This document shows, one piece after another, positions 11,042 to 22,500 of a stretch of DNA of 64,000 bases. The position numbers and the translations under genes are program-made. A model generated the notes under the pieces. It saw only the letters and a program-made list of their open reading frames with translations. It did not search any database and was not told the origin of the DNA. Numbering within the stretch: position 1 is the stretch's first letter; each line of letters starts with the position of its first letter. The DNA is from Undaria pinnatifida (lineage: Eukaryota; Sar; Phaeophyceae; Laminariales; Alariaceae): the NCBI GenBank assembly GCA_012845835.1, contig JABAKD010000021.1, positions 12,270,795-12,334,794 on the forward strand, read 5' to 3'.

Positions 11042-11900
11042 AGGTGCACACCATTTTTGTTGTAAGGTTCCTCACTTTAGGAGGTTAAGACATGTCTTAG
11101 ACACAGCTTAAGATTACGTGCGTCCTTCTCAACCCAAAACCTGCTTTAGGAAAATATTAGAGGTACACACCATCTTTTTGTGAGGTTCCTCACCATGAAA
11201 GGTTAAGACATGTATGTCCTAGACAGCTTAAGGCGTGTCATTCTTAACCCAAAACCTGCTTTGGGGAAATAACAGAGGTGCGCACCATTTTTGTTGTGAG
11301 GTTCCTCGCTTGAGGAGGGCAAGACATGTCTTAGACAGCTTAAGACGTGTGTCATTCTTAACCCAAAACCTGCTTTAGGAAAATAATAGAGGTACACACC
11401 TCATTTATTTCGTGAGGTTCCTCACCTTAAAAGGTCAAGACATGTCCTAGACAGCTTGAGACGTGTCCTTCTTAACCCAAAACCTGCTTGAGGAAAATAA
11501 TAGAGGTACACACCTCATTTTTTTTGTGAGGTTCCTCACTTTAGGAGGTTAAGACGTCACTGTTATAAGGCTTAGTTCGGGTAAGCTATTGGTCAACCTT
11601 TCGCAAGTGGTCAAACGGACTAATACCCCCACAAATAATAGACTAATACCTTAACATGATACGGCGGTTAAGACATACATGCCGTCCTTAACCCAAAACC
11701 TGCCTTATGGCTTTTTGAAAGTATAAGAACTAACTGCTGACAGGATGAAAAATACACCATGGCCTAGCATGGTAGAGAACGAGAATCAACACAACAAAAC
11801 ATGCTAATTTCCCGACGATTTTTGGGTTAACCTGCTGCCGTTAACAAACCGTTCAAAAACACTTACGAAAAGTGCCACCTCTCCTATCGTAGCTCGCGTC
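11042..11900 (-). mobile_element. Family A copy with internal 115-bp tandem array
   Basis: Five tandem units begin near 11042, 11161, 11276, 11390 and 11505. Each reads AGGTACACACC, TGAGGTTCCTCAC, AGGAGGTTAAGACATG, TCCTTAACCCAAAACCTG and AGGAAAATAATAG. The unit matches the left part of the simple A copy at 41724-42005 (GTGCACCACG, GGAGCTTAAGACATG, CTTGACCCTAAAAACTG). The array is followed by the other half of an A element (CCCGACGATTTTTGGGTTAA, AAACCGTTC, GAAAAGTGCC), ending in CCTATCGTAGCTCGCGTC at 11900. So one MITE seems to have had its subterminal segment amplified. The region has no coding potential. Confidence 0.65.
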
Positions 11901-13310
11901 TCCCCGAGCTATTACGGAGATCCATCGCCGTTGTTAGCAGGATTGGATTACAAAACAAAAAAGGGGGCAAAACGCCCCCGTGCCCACCTTCGTGTTGTGT
12001 ATTCTTGTTCTCTACCTGGTCTGACCTGATGTACCGAGAACCTCAATCAAGCACATGTGGCGGAGTGGTAGCGTTTCAGAAGAGCTTGTCTGAAAGGTGG
12101 CAAATGCGCTTCACTTTTTCTTTGTGCGTAATTTCGGGTTGCCGTGATGACGTGGCGGTATGTGTGCACCAGCTAGTTGTGGAAATGCCGGCTCTATACC
12201 GGCAACCACCTTTACTCCGTGTAGTGCCACTACGTATTCTTCATACGCCAATATATGCGTCATGCGAATTCCCAGGCATTCTATGGGGCAACCGGCACTA
12301 CTCAGTCGGCGCTATAGAGGGACCTGTACTCTGTGCATCTACGCTCTGACCTCTGCTGTTTTGGTGCTCGATGAGACGAAAGGAGGGACTCCGCCGATGA
12401 GAGTTGTCGTGAGTTACGGTTCATGAACCGTGCCTACAGCAAGCAGCAAAAGACAAGTATGTTAAGAAGTGCACGTCACCAGGGCCTCGCGCGGTACAGC
12501 TCGCGCCCTCCTTCGCGTCCGTCCCACCTTTTCGCTCTGGTCCACCGCAACTGGCTTGCCGTAATATAGCCGCCTCCTCCAGGAGGTGGATTCGTTTTTA
12601 ATGTAGGTGTTGGGCCTTGTTTCAAGGCCTGTATCGAACTCTCTAAACAGTCAACCAGTAAGTATCAATATCTGGAGTCCACGAAGTCCACTCCACGGCA
12701 GGAGGGGGCACAGTCCGACCCAGCGATCGAGTTGGTAGGGAGGACGCGGAAGACGTTCTCTCCCAACTTATCTTCAATATGTCTTCTACACCCTCTGCTC
12801 TGTGGCATTGGGTCGCTGCTCGCTCTCAGAAAGTCATATTTGCCCCAACTATTTTGTGAAAAATATGGACGTCAGCCGTGAGTTCGACGAAACTATTTAT
12901 TTAGACTATTATAGACTATTAGTGGAGCCACCATTCTTTCTTTGTCTCTCGTGGCTCCACTTTTTTCGTAGCTGCCTACCGTCTGCGGTTTCAGTCCAAA
13001 CCCTCATGTTGTACACAGCAGCAGTGGGAGCGCGTATATATATGCCGTGTAGGGCATAGAATTCAGATCACGCGCGTATCCGGATGGATACCTCAAAGGC
13101 CAGGCTTGAAAAGACACATGACATGCTATGTACGTAGGATATTTTGCCAACTAACAACTCACATTTCTCACGCTTTCGGCAATTTGTCCAAATTTTCGCA
13201 AGAAAAATTGTCAAAATCTTCGCAAGAAGAAAACCACTCGTGGGACAAAGCGCCGGTAAAGGCGCCTCACAGGAATGGCCTGCCTTATGCCACATTTTGC
13301 TTATGATATT

Positions 13311-13398
13311 CACCCCATCAGAGCCCCAAAAACCCCTCCCCACACTAATTCCATTTCGAAATGTCCCCCAAAACGGCTTTCCAACTGTAGAGGGATTA
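13311..13398 (+). mobile_element. Family S short element
   Basis: About 88 bp: ACCCCATCAGAGCCCC, AAACCCCTCCCCACACTAA, GTCCCCCAAAACGGCTTTCC, AACTGTAGAGGGATTA. It matches the S copies at 22836, 25307, 59016, 59360 and 60904. A partial copy (AGAGCCCCAGAAACCCCTCC) lies at about 13720-13770. Confidence 0.65.
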
Positions 13399-15075
13399 AT
13401 GCCAGAGCACTATGACCGACTTATAGGGGGAAGCCGCCTTTTATTCATTCCGGGTTATACGTTCAATTCCCCAGTCGCGCCAAGCGATTTCGACCTCCTT
13501 TCATCGGGACCCGCCTTACTTACTCTCAGGCACCGCCTTTCGGGGGGGACACCTACCACTACTGCTGCTGCTGTGCTTCAAGTACCATACCGTGCCCCCC
13601 GTGCGGTGTATATGTTTGTATCCACAACATATGTGCGTTGCGATAAAACACTTTTTAAGAAGCGCCTCGGACACAGGAGGAGGGGGGCTTGCCTTATACA
13701 ATTGCTTCCTTCACCCTTTAGACTAGAGCCCCAGAAACCCCTCCCTACACCAGTTTCAAGTGAAAAGTATAAAGGAAGGAGGTGTGTGTGTCTTGCGAGG
13801 ATCCTTGTGGATATCCCTCAGAAGGGACAGGTGTGTCTCTATCGCGAGACCACAGCTGACAGCAGCACAAAACCCAGGTGGCAGATGTTCTTGTCATTAT
13901 TGTTGTCGAGCAAGACTTGCTGAGATTTGTTCAGGAGGATACAAGAGAGTGATCGAGAAGGGGGGGGAGAGGACGGGGGGGGCTGGAAGCTTGGCTCTGG
14001 CCAAGCTCCAAATACTGGCTCTCGTACTGGCAAGGTATCCCGGCTTTATGTCAAACGCTAACTCTGAGTGCAAGCTGCTCACTGCCTAAGTCGGCCGCTT
14101 CTACAAGGCCACGTGTGTGACTCCTTGCATACTTGAAGTGGGAGTAAGAACCAACTCACAATACAACCAATCACATCGAGTCCTCGTGTTCTCCTAAGAA
14201 CAATTCTACTCGTCGCTGAAAGCGCAGCTACCTATTCTAAAACAATCAGCACGGGCACGGGACGCATAGAGTACAAAGACAGGATGCCCCCCTTGTTATT
14301 ATGTTTCCTGTATGCCCCGTGGATAGCGTGGTCCATTTATACTACTGCTGTGCGATATATACGTACGTGCCGAATCCTGGATCCCGCGTCAGCCTTCCTG
14401 CACAACTCTAATGACTCCGAATCGCACAACAAAATGAAATAACGGAAATCAGACTTCAAGATGTCAATAAAGATATAACTTTTCCGCAGAGACAGACGGT
14501 TGATCTATACGTAGCTCATGCAGATAGCGGATACCTAGTGGAACACTATAACAAATGACCCCAAAAAAGGGTTTCCAGTGGAAGCGAGGGATTAGTGTCC
14601 GGGTGCTCAGATGTGAGGTATATAGACTAGAGGGGCAAAACAAAATGTTAGGACAAATAACACCCTTTGGATGCGATTAGAGGTAGCACACTTACGGCCG
14701 ATGCTAACGAACACAACCAAACGTCAGGAATCCTGACAAAAGAAAACTGACATTTTTTCACGAACCGTGTGACATTTGGCAGGAATCCGTGGACACACAA
14801 ATTACCCGTTTCGACATTTTCCACCAAAATATTAAATATTACCAGGTATGTCAGCATTCCTGACGAAAAAAAACGTGCTTTTCTTTGAAACGTGACATTT
14901 CAGTAACTTCAAAATGTCCTCAACGCCGGAGGATGAAGAATAAAAAAAAAAAAAAAAAAAAAAACTCTTATTGAGGAATCGTGACATTGTCAAGAGATTC
15001 GTGGTTCGTTTTGAGCTCGTTCGGAACGACCCTTTTACACATTACCACCAGGTAGTTTGTTTCTCCACAACGACG

Positions 15076-15283
15076 GGGCTCCTCCTTCTCACCCAAAATC
15101 GTCCGAAACTCATTCTCGTTTTGAGGCAAATATGAAGCTCTTAATGCCTAGGCCACGGGTCTTTGGTCATTGGATTGCACTTTCGTTTTGCTCAAAATAT
15201 TAGTGTGTGTGAGATACACACCTCCTCCGATTAGGAGCCTCTCACGAAAAAAAATGGTGCGCACTCCTTTTTACCGTAGGATG
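15076..15283 (+). mobile_element. Family A MITE, degenerate copy
   Basis: Order of blocks as in other A copies: ACGACGGGGCTCC, ACCCAAAATCGTCCGAAA, CTAGGCCACGGGTC, TTCGTTTTGCTCAAAAT, GATTAGGAGCCTCTCACG, GGTGCGCACTCC. The outer ends are eroded. Confidence 0.6.
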
Positions 15284-15769
15284 TGTGTACCTGTGTACCT
15301 ACTCTAGCATAATTTCTACCCTATATGAATCGCGAATTTGAGTTTTAACCCGAAGGCGTTAAAAGGCCCGCAGCCGCCAAAAAATACGCAAAATCGAAAA
15401 AAAAAATGAAGAAAAAAAAGTCGTTCTTCCCACCAAGAATTTCCTTCAACGGCACCAGTAAAAAAGGTTATGTTACGTACGACACCACCCCGCCAACAAA
15501 ACCCGGCACGTATGATACCAAAACAGCAGCAACAATTGAAACCCGAGTTACAAAAACACTGCTCAAAACGAGAACGGAAGGGGGCAAGAGGTACAGGGAG
15601 GGGTACCATTCAAAAATAAAAAAATAAAGTGCTAGACGGCGACATAAGCGAACGAAAAAATGGCGTCCTGGGGTCAGCGGGGAGCAAAAGCCCCGATCAA
15701 CCTGAGGCATGACGCCACGCCACAACTGGGAACCCTTCAAAACATTACGCTAAAAGCGAATCAATCCGA

Positions 15770-16262
15770 CGAATATCAACCAAAAATAATCAAGCGGCCG
15801 ATCACAAAATCGGTCGATCAAAACAGCCAAGCAGCCAACTAAGGAATCAACTAATGAAAGCAGCAGCAAACAAAAACAATAAACACGATGGATCTAGCAG
15901 GTAATGAATCAATTGAGTCAACCGACGAACCAGTCAACCTGTCAAGCAATCGATCAACGAATCAATCAATCACCCACCAATTAGCTGCCAATCAAACAGC
16001 CAAACGATGGATCAACCAACTAACGAAATCCATCAGTCAGCCAGTCACTTAACCAAGCAATCACCACACCAAAATTCAATCTCCCTACCCTCGCCCCAAC
16101 AAGCCACCATCCAACCTTCATTGGGCCAAACCAACATACCAACCAAACCATTAATAAACAAACGAACAAACCATCACCACCACTCCCCACTCCCACCATA
16201 TCCCTCGAAAAAAACAAAACAAAACTACCCACCCACCCACCCACCCACCCACCCCCACCATA
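15770..16262. repeat. CCAA/CAAT-rich low-complexity DNA and (CCCA)n
   Basis: A stretch dominated by irregular AATC, CCAA and AACC tetramers, ending in a (CCCA)n run at about 16227-16256. No unit repeats exactly, so it is cryptically simple DNA rather than a clean microsatellite. Confidence 0.7.
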
Positions 16263-16293
16263 TTCCTCGAGAAAACAAAAAAAAACGCGTGTG

Positions 16294-16573
16294 GTACTAG
16301 GTACACCTACCGTGGGCGCACACACGTACAGTAGGTACACCTGCAACAGGCACGCACACCTGCAACACCCCTGTGCGATCTCTCCGACATGTGCGATACT
16401 GCAGGCTGTAGATAGACAAGTAGGTACACCTATGGTAAGCACACCAAAATTGTACGTACACACATGCAAGCACGCAACAACAATACGTACACCAAAGAAA
16501 AGGTACACCTTCAAGTAGGTAGACCTTCAGTAGGTACACATTCAAAGTAGGTATAAACCTTCAGCACGTACAC
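16294..16573. repeat. GTAGGTACACCT tandem-like array after the acyltransferase stop
   Basis: GTAGGTACACCT or close variants (TAGGTAGACCT, CACGTACACCT, TAGGTACACAT) recur at 12-40 bp spacing right up to the stop codon at 16574, so on the minus strand this would be the 3' UTR or downstream region of that gene. Confidence 0.65.
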
Positions 16574-19500
16574 CTACAAGCTCGTGGACCCAGCCACAGC
16601 CTCGATCACCCCTTCCCCGCCGCCACTACTCTCAGCCATGACGGCCATCAGGTCCGTGACAGCGTAGTAGAGGAACGAGAACGTCGCGAGAGGGACGGCA
16701 GAGAGGACCAAAAAGGCGAGCGGGCTTTTGCGGGACTCGAAAACAGCCACGGGGGGGAAGGGGAACCGGCGCTCTTCAGCGAACTTCCCCAGCAGCGCGT
16801 CCTTGCGGGCCCTGAGGTAAAAGGATAACGATGAAGAAAACCAAAGCGTGCGTACGTGCAGTAAGGGGCTCCCGAATGAAAAAAATGGAGTTACCTGATG
16901 CGATGGCGTTTTTATTGAGGACGGCGTCCGAAGTAACAGCCCCGAGTTAAACGGCATACGCCGCTGGTCGGCGGCTGATGTTAAACTGTCTTCATGAAAA
17001 GAAAAATGATACGCCGCCGATCATACTCCGGAGTATTACGCTGGACAGGGGGGAGAGGGGAATGCAAAACCAACGTAGTGAAACACAGTATCCCAAATAA
17101 CGGCATTTTTCCTATTTCGTCTTGTCATCATAGCGCTCTTAGGGCCGGCCAGTGTTAACGAAAAAAACAATAAGCAATTAGAAAAAATATTGTCAAATTT
17201 GATTTAATTTCGCGACCAAAAAAAAAAAAAAACCTTGACAAAGAAAGGGCGCATTGCTCTTCCAATGTGTGGGAAGTCGGAATAACGCAGCAAGTCACAC
17301 AACGCGCTGCTGACGAACACAGACGAGGGTAGACAAGAGCGATGGCTTGCGGCGTCGCGTGCGCGCCGCCGGCTGTCTCCATTCGTCTGGCAGCCCAGGA
17401 CAGGAAGCCACCACCACCAGGGTCTCTTGGGTGGGCGGAGGGAGCCTCAAAACTCCGCGCGGAGCAGCGAGGGCGATGAAGCTATCAAACTCTTGGGCGA
17501 ATATTCGTGCTGTTGGCTCGTTGGGGAGATTTTCGTGTGGCTTGGCCGAGCGAGCTGGCTGAAAAACTGGGAACGCGGCCGCCATGACATTTATTTGAGG
17601 CGCCACCGCCGTGGTACCATGTTATATGGTCTGTAGGCGTGGGTGCGGATATTGCCCAGGTGGTTCGCATTTTATCGCCTCGATCGTAGTCTTCGACGCG
17701 GCCGAAGATCACGCCTGGCTGCCACGGGTGCGTTGTGCCAGCGCGAACATGCCACGTAAAGTTGGTCAAACTCCCAAGTTAGACGTGGGTTTCCGCCAAA
17801 AAAGTCTGCCAATACTTTTCAGTTGTATTCCTTCAATTCAAATTTCAATCAACCCAAAATCGGATCATTTGATGATGTTGCGTATCTAGACCAATCAAAT
17901 CAAAGCACATTTTATGCATTTCCTAGACCGTGTTTGTTTTTTTATCGTTAAAACTAGACCGACTTTGTTCCTATCGTTAAAAGTGGCCCTTAGGGTGTGC
18001 TTTTAGCCGTTTTCTCTTTTTCAGAGACCCCGACGGGTACTATCTCCCCATACTATACTCTTCAGAGACTAGGTCAACTTATTATAAAAAATGAAAATAC
18101 ACTCCAGCTGTGAGATCGAATATTTTGTCGAAACTCATCTTTGCAAGTATATATATATATATATATTATGTTGTCACACCCCAAAGTAGCCCAATATATA
18201 TACAGACCTGGTATACCCATAAACCCGGTACACATCATACGAAGTACTGGTATAGGGTCCAACGCCCTGAGTCGAGTTATTTCCACGTTCTACAAGTAGC
18301 CGTCAAATCGTGCGACTTTTATGTTTGAGATGAATGCCGATATACACTGGAAAGCTTAGGGTTGAACAAATCGGCGACATACTTCAGTACTTGTTTACAT
18401 ACCTGGCGTAAGAAGCAGTACAGACACAAAAAGCGAACCAATGAATCAAGTTTTTTTCTGTGAGACCCTCCGTTCAGGGGAAATTATGGGTCTGTCTTGC
18501 AAAATACCTTTACACAGGGGTGTATACAAGCCAGGTACAATTCGACGCGAGTCAAGGAGGGAAGGGAATGCTGAATTTTTCTCGCTATAAAAATGAAGGC
18601 GCGAACCGTAGTGGGGAGGGCGGAGGAGGGCCCGCTATGCGACCCCGGATCTGAGTTGGATCTGAGATACTACTGGGAGGGAGGGAGGGCGAGAGTAGTG
18701 CGAGGATGATAAAGGGGATTGTAACGAAGACCACTGATAGGAACAGCTTACGCTATACCTCCAATGGGACCCGAAGGGTGCGCCAGCTAGCGTTGGGCTG
18801 CGAAAGCAACGGAGTTAAATCGACACACGAGTATGAAAATACGTGGAAGTGTGATGAGCTAAAGCTTTATTTTTCCCCGTCCGCCGGAGGATAAAAAAGA
18901 AAGAAAAAAAAAAAAGATAAATGGGATGAAGAATAAATACTAGATAAATAAAAATGCACTCCAGCTGTGAGATCGAAGATTTTGTCGAAACTCATCTTCG
19001 CAAGCTATGTGTGATACTCCGATCGCGCGTATTACGGGTTGTGTGTCCTCATCAAGGATATAGGTCGGCGACTCCCCTTGGAACTACAGTGTAGCTATCA
19101 GGGTCAACAGGGTGATGTTAGTCAATCTGTGCGCGGAAACTATAAAACCCGTTTTTGAGGGGGACAAAATCTGACAGCTGTGGAAGGAAATGCATCAGTT
19201 TATCAAGTGTATCCTGTAAGTCGTATTACCGGTGAGGCGAGGGCGGAGTTTTTAAGGGCGTGGGGGGCTGGGTTTGAACAAGAGGGAGCAGTGTATACCG
19301 ATATACTTGGTACCAGGTCCCAACCTGATCAAAACCTTACGTACGCCCTAAACTAGCCCGAAACCACACGGGGTGGGCTCAGGGCGTGTGTAAAAAAATG
19401 CAATACTCTGGGTAGGGGTGGCATGGCTTGTATACACACCTACACCCTTAGGGTTACGTATAATCGTTTCGCCTGTCTTACCTTGTCCGGTCGTTTTCCT

Positions 19501-22500
19501 TGCCATGTCGTATCCCAACTTCATGTTCAGTTACTTGGTACGCTTTGGATGCGCTACGTACAATTGCTAAAATAACGTTTGTCTTGTCATGCCGCACATC
19601 ATGCCATTCCTTGTTCTGCCTCGAGTTGCACTGCCTTGTCTTTTCGTCTTCTTGTCCTCTTTTTCCAAGCCAAATGACTCAAAACATAAGAGTTCTTGAA
19701 GCCAGCTGCACCCGGGGGGGAAAACATCGACATCCCCGGAACATAAATTCCTCCATACAACTACGAAGCGGGGTCCAAAAACGTTGATTGATCTCCCTCC
19801 CGGGACGATGTCGAGGAGTGTCGGACGTAGCAAAAGCACGGTTGCACGCTGCCAAGACGGAAAACAAGGCACGCACTTGGCTACAACAGACGTATTATAG
19901 CACTTTTGGTTCTTTTCGTTCTCTGAATGACGAGGCTCCTTACAACCCATTTTCAACCCTCAAAATCATTCCCAGCCTAACTCCAAGTGTTTTGCCCACA
20001 TGTCGGGACTGCGCCGCTAAAAGGGGTTATACAACCCACAATCGCCAGAACGAAATGCCATTTTCATTGCGCGTTATGAAGGATTTCTATACCCTAGGCC
20101 AACGCGTTTTTTGCGTCGTGTGCACTTTCGGTTTTTTACCCTATTACACGGCAAATCTGTTTTTTTCGGTGAAAGTACCACGGTGAAAGTATAGAGCTCT
20201 TAAAAGCGAAAAGCCACAGGGGGAAAAAAAAAGGCGCGCACTTCTGCCGTGGCCATAAGCCGACCCCGCGATAAGGCAAAGCGATACACCTGTCATAAGG
20301 GACCTCAACCTTTCTCCGCACGGTTTTTCCCCACTTTTTGAGGGATCTCGTCCCTCATAGTGGACGCAAGTACTCAACAAAGGGTCCGACGTCCCGAGTA
20401 ACGGCCACCTCGCAGTCTCCCGCGTGCAAAACGCCACATGGACAGCTACCTAGAAACCTCAAGAGGGGTACCATGATTATAACCCTTTTGGTACCGCATC
20501 CCGACATGTTGATAAAACACTTGGAATTAGTACAGAACAAGATAAGTGTTTTAGGAGTTGGAAATGGCTCAAGGGATGTAAGTAAATAAGGGACCCTGCT
20601 GCCCCGGCGCACTTTGGTCCCATAAAAGGGGCACACCTTCTGCACCCCATTCGCACGGGTATGAAGTGGGGCATGTTGTGCGACGATGACGCAAGCGTTT
20701 GTCTCAAAAAAACGCCGTCGGCAAAAATGGCTCACCATGTAGCGTCCAGCCAGCTCTGCCCTCCGTCGGCGATGTCCCGGACGTTATGCTTCTCGATGTG
20801 AAGATGAACCTGCATCCATCACAAAACACCATCATCGTGGGTGGAAGTCGTGTTAGAGTGATCGCCGTACAATTAGCGCGAGGGTGTGCTCAGTCGTGGG
20901 TATGTATGAACTCTGAGGTACCCGAGCATCAAGCCTGCTTGTCAAAGCAATACTCAGGTAGGGAACCGCGTGTATATACCTTGCAATATACATGAACACA
21001 TTCGTGTATTTGTTCGTCGTTTCGGTATGTTTTGTCGTATGAGCGCTCGTCGCTTGGGTGTGTTTGTCGCAAAATTGTTCGTCGGTTGTGGGTGTATTCG
21101 TCGTGGAAGTGTTCGTCGGTTGGGTTCGTTTGCCGTACCATATCGACCGTTGGCTGGGTTCGTTTACCGTACCATATCATTTCCGTTATTTATCGTCATC
21201 AATTTCTTGGTAAGGCAGCTGCTCGTATAATGTCGTCCAGCTTAACATCGTCGCTATCTTTGTCGAGCTTCGACATGTTATACTAGTAGGCACAACTTCG
21301 ACAGGCAGTGGTCGAGGATCACAAACACAATTGCGCGCTGTAGAACATGGTCATATAATTTCGGCAACTTTCCGCTGCTGTCCTTTCCAAGGTATACTTG
21401 GTGGTCCTTGTTGCGGAGGGATGTAGTATGTACAGGTACGGTACCGAGGAAACGCGACAAAAAGACCAAACGGAACACCACGCTCTCCGAGGTCAGAATG
21501 GAAAATGAACCGGAGCGCTGTGGTCACAGGACGAATCAAGATAATGGAGTTGTTAGACCCTTATTCGAATTTTTTAGTTTTAGAATACCCGCCCGTGCCC
21601 ACAGGAGCACTTGGCTGACAAAAGATAGCATACAAACAGAGAAGAGAGGAGACGAGATTCAGGCACTTGGGCTAATGAACAGCGCGGCGTTACGACCCGA
21701 CCCGCCCATGACTCGGCAGACAACGCAATCCCTACCGCTTCGAAATGTCACGCTTTGCAACACAAAGTTCGGCAACAATCCACTCCGATAGAAAGAGCAC
21801 CGTGTTTTTTTTCTCATCGCCTCGCTTTGAGATGCTCTAAGAAATTTCTTAGAAACTGCTGCACCCCTAGCATGGGATGACTCCCCTACCCAACCAAAGT
21901 TGGCATATTGCAGACACCTTGATATCTAATATGTCGTCTTCCCGATCACACCAAAAACAAATCAAAACCCCTCCCGAATCAAGCAGCTTTTGTATATTGA
22001 ATTACTATTTTCTTAAGTAAGTTCACCCCTACACTATTTAGAACGCTCCCCAACACAACGCTTCGCAATAAGAGAAAAGAGCAAATTCGCTTTTATGGTA
22101 TAGAAAGCAACCCAACACAGCGCTTCGCAAGGTAACGCTTCGAAATGTATTTCTTCGCGATACAACGCTTCGCAACATACAAAAAACACACAAAACAAAC
22201 AAACAAACAAACAAACAAACAAAAAAACAAACAAACAAACAAACAAACAAACAAACAAACGAACAAACAAACAAACACACAAACACACACAAAAACACAA
22301 ACACACACAAACACACAAACAAAACAAACATTGGCACTCCAAAACAAGAAGCTTCGCCGTGTAACACTTTGCAACACAGCGCGCCACTAACGTTTCGCCA
22401 GACAAACAAGTTACTAGTCGCTACCGCTTAACGTTTCAGTCAAGCAACGAGCACCATTGGGAAACAGCTGGTATCACCAGATTCGACTGCTCTTCATCGA

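Larger units (their letters stand above)
6702..16293. other. Long spacer without recognisable genes
   Basis: No reading frame with plausible splice sites or recognisable protein similarity was found. Contents: family E (7750-7870), family D (8690-8790), a perfect inverted repeat (9847-9955), a CTA microsatellite (10245-10368), an expanded family A copy (11042-11900), S elements (13311-13398; a piece at 13720-13770), a 24-bp A run (about 14942-14964), another A copy (15076-15283) and CCAA/CAAT-rich DNA (15770-16262). It separates the Cys-rich gene from the 3' end of the acyltransferase gene. Confidence 0.55.

Noticed and set aside
11042-11560. Regular repeats that could be mistaken for a CRISPR array
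   Set aside because: Units are contiguous 115-bp copies without unique spacers, derived from a MITE, in eukaryotic DNA.
12050-12115. tRNA-like TGGCGGAGTGGTAG
   Set aside because: Resembles an A box, but no GGTTCGA-type B box or pairing acceptor stem follows.
13144-13923. 259-codon plus-strand ORF
   Set aside because: It runs through an S element and a second S fragment, has low-complexity Pro/Thr parts and shows no recognisable domain; the open frame is best explained by chance.
17295-17606. 103-codon minus ORF beginning (M)AAAFPVFQPARSAK
   Set aside because: It sits in intron 8 of the acyltransferase gene on the same strand; the exon 8 to exon 9 join is already exact and in phase, so it is not an exon of that gene. 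No family was recognised.
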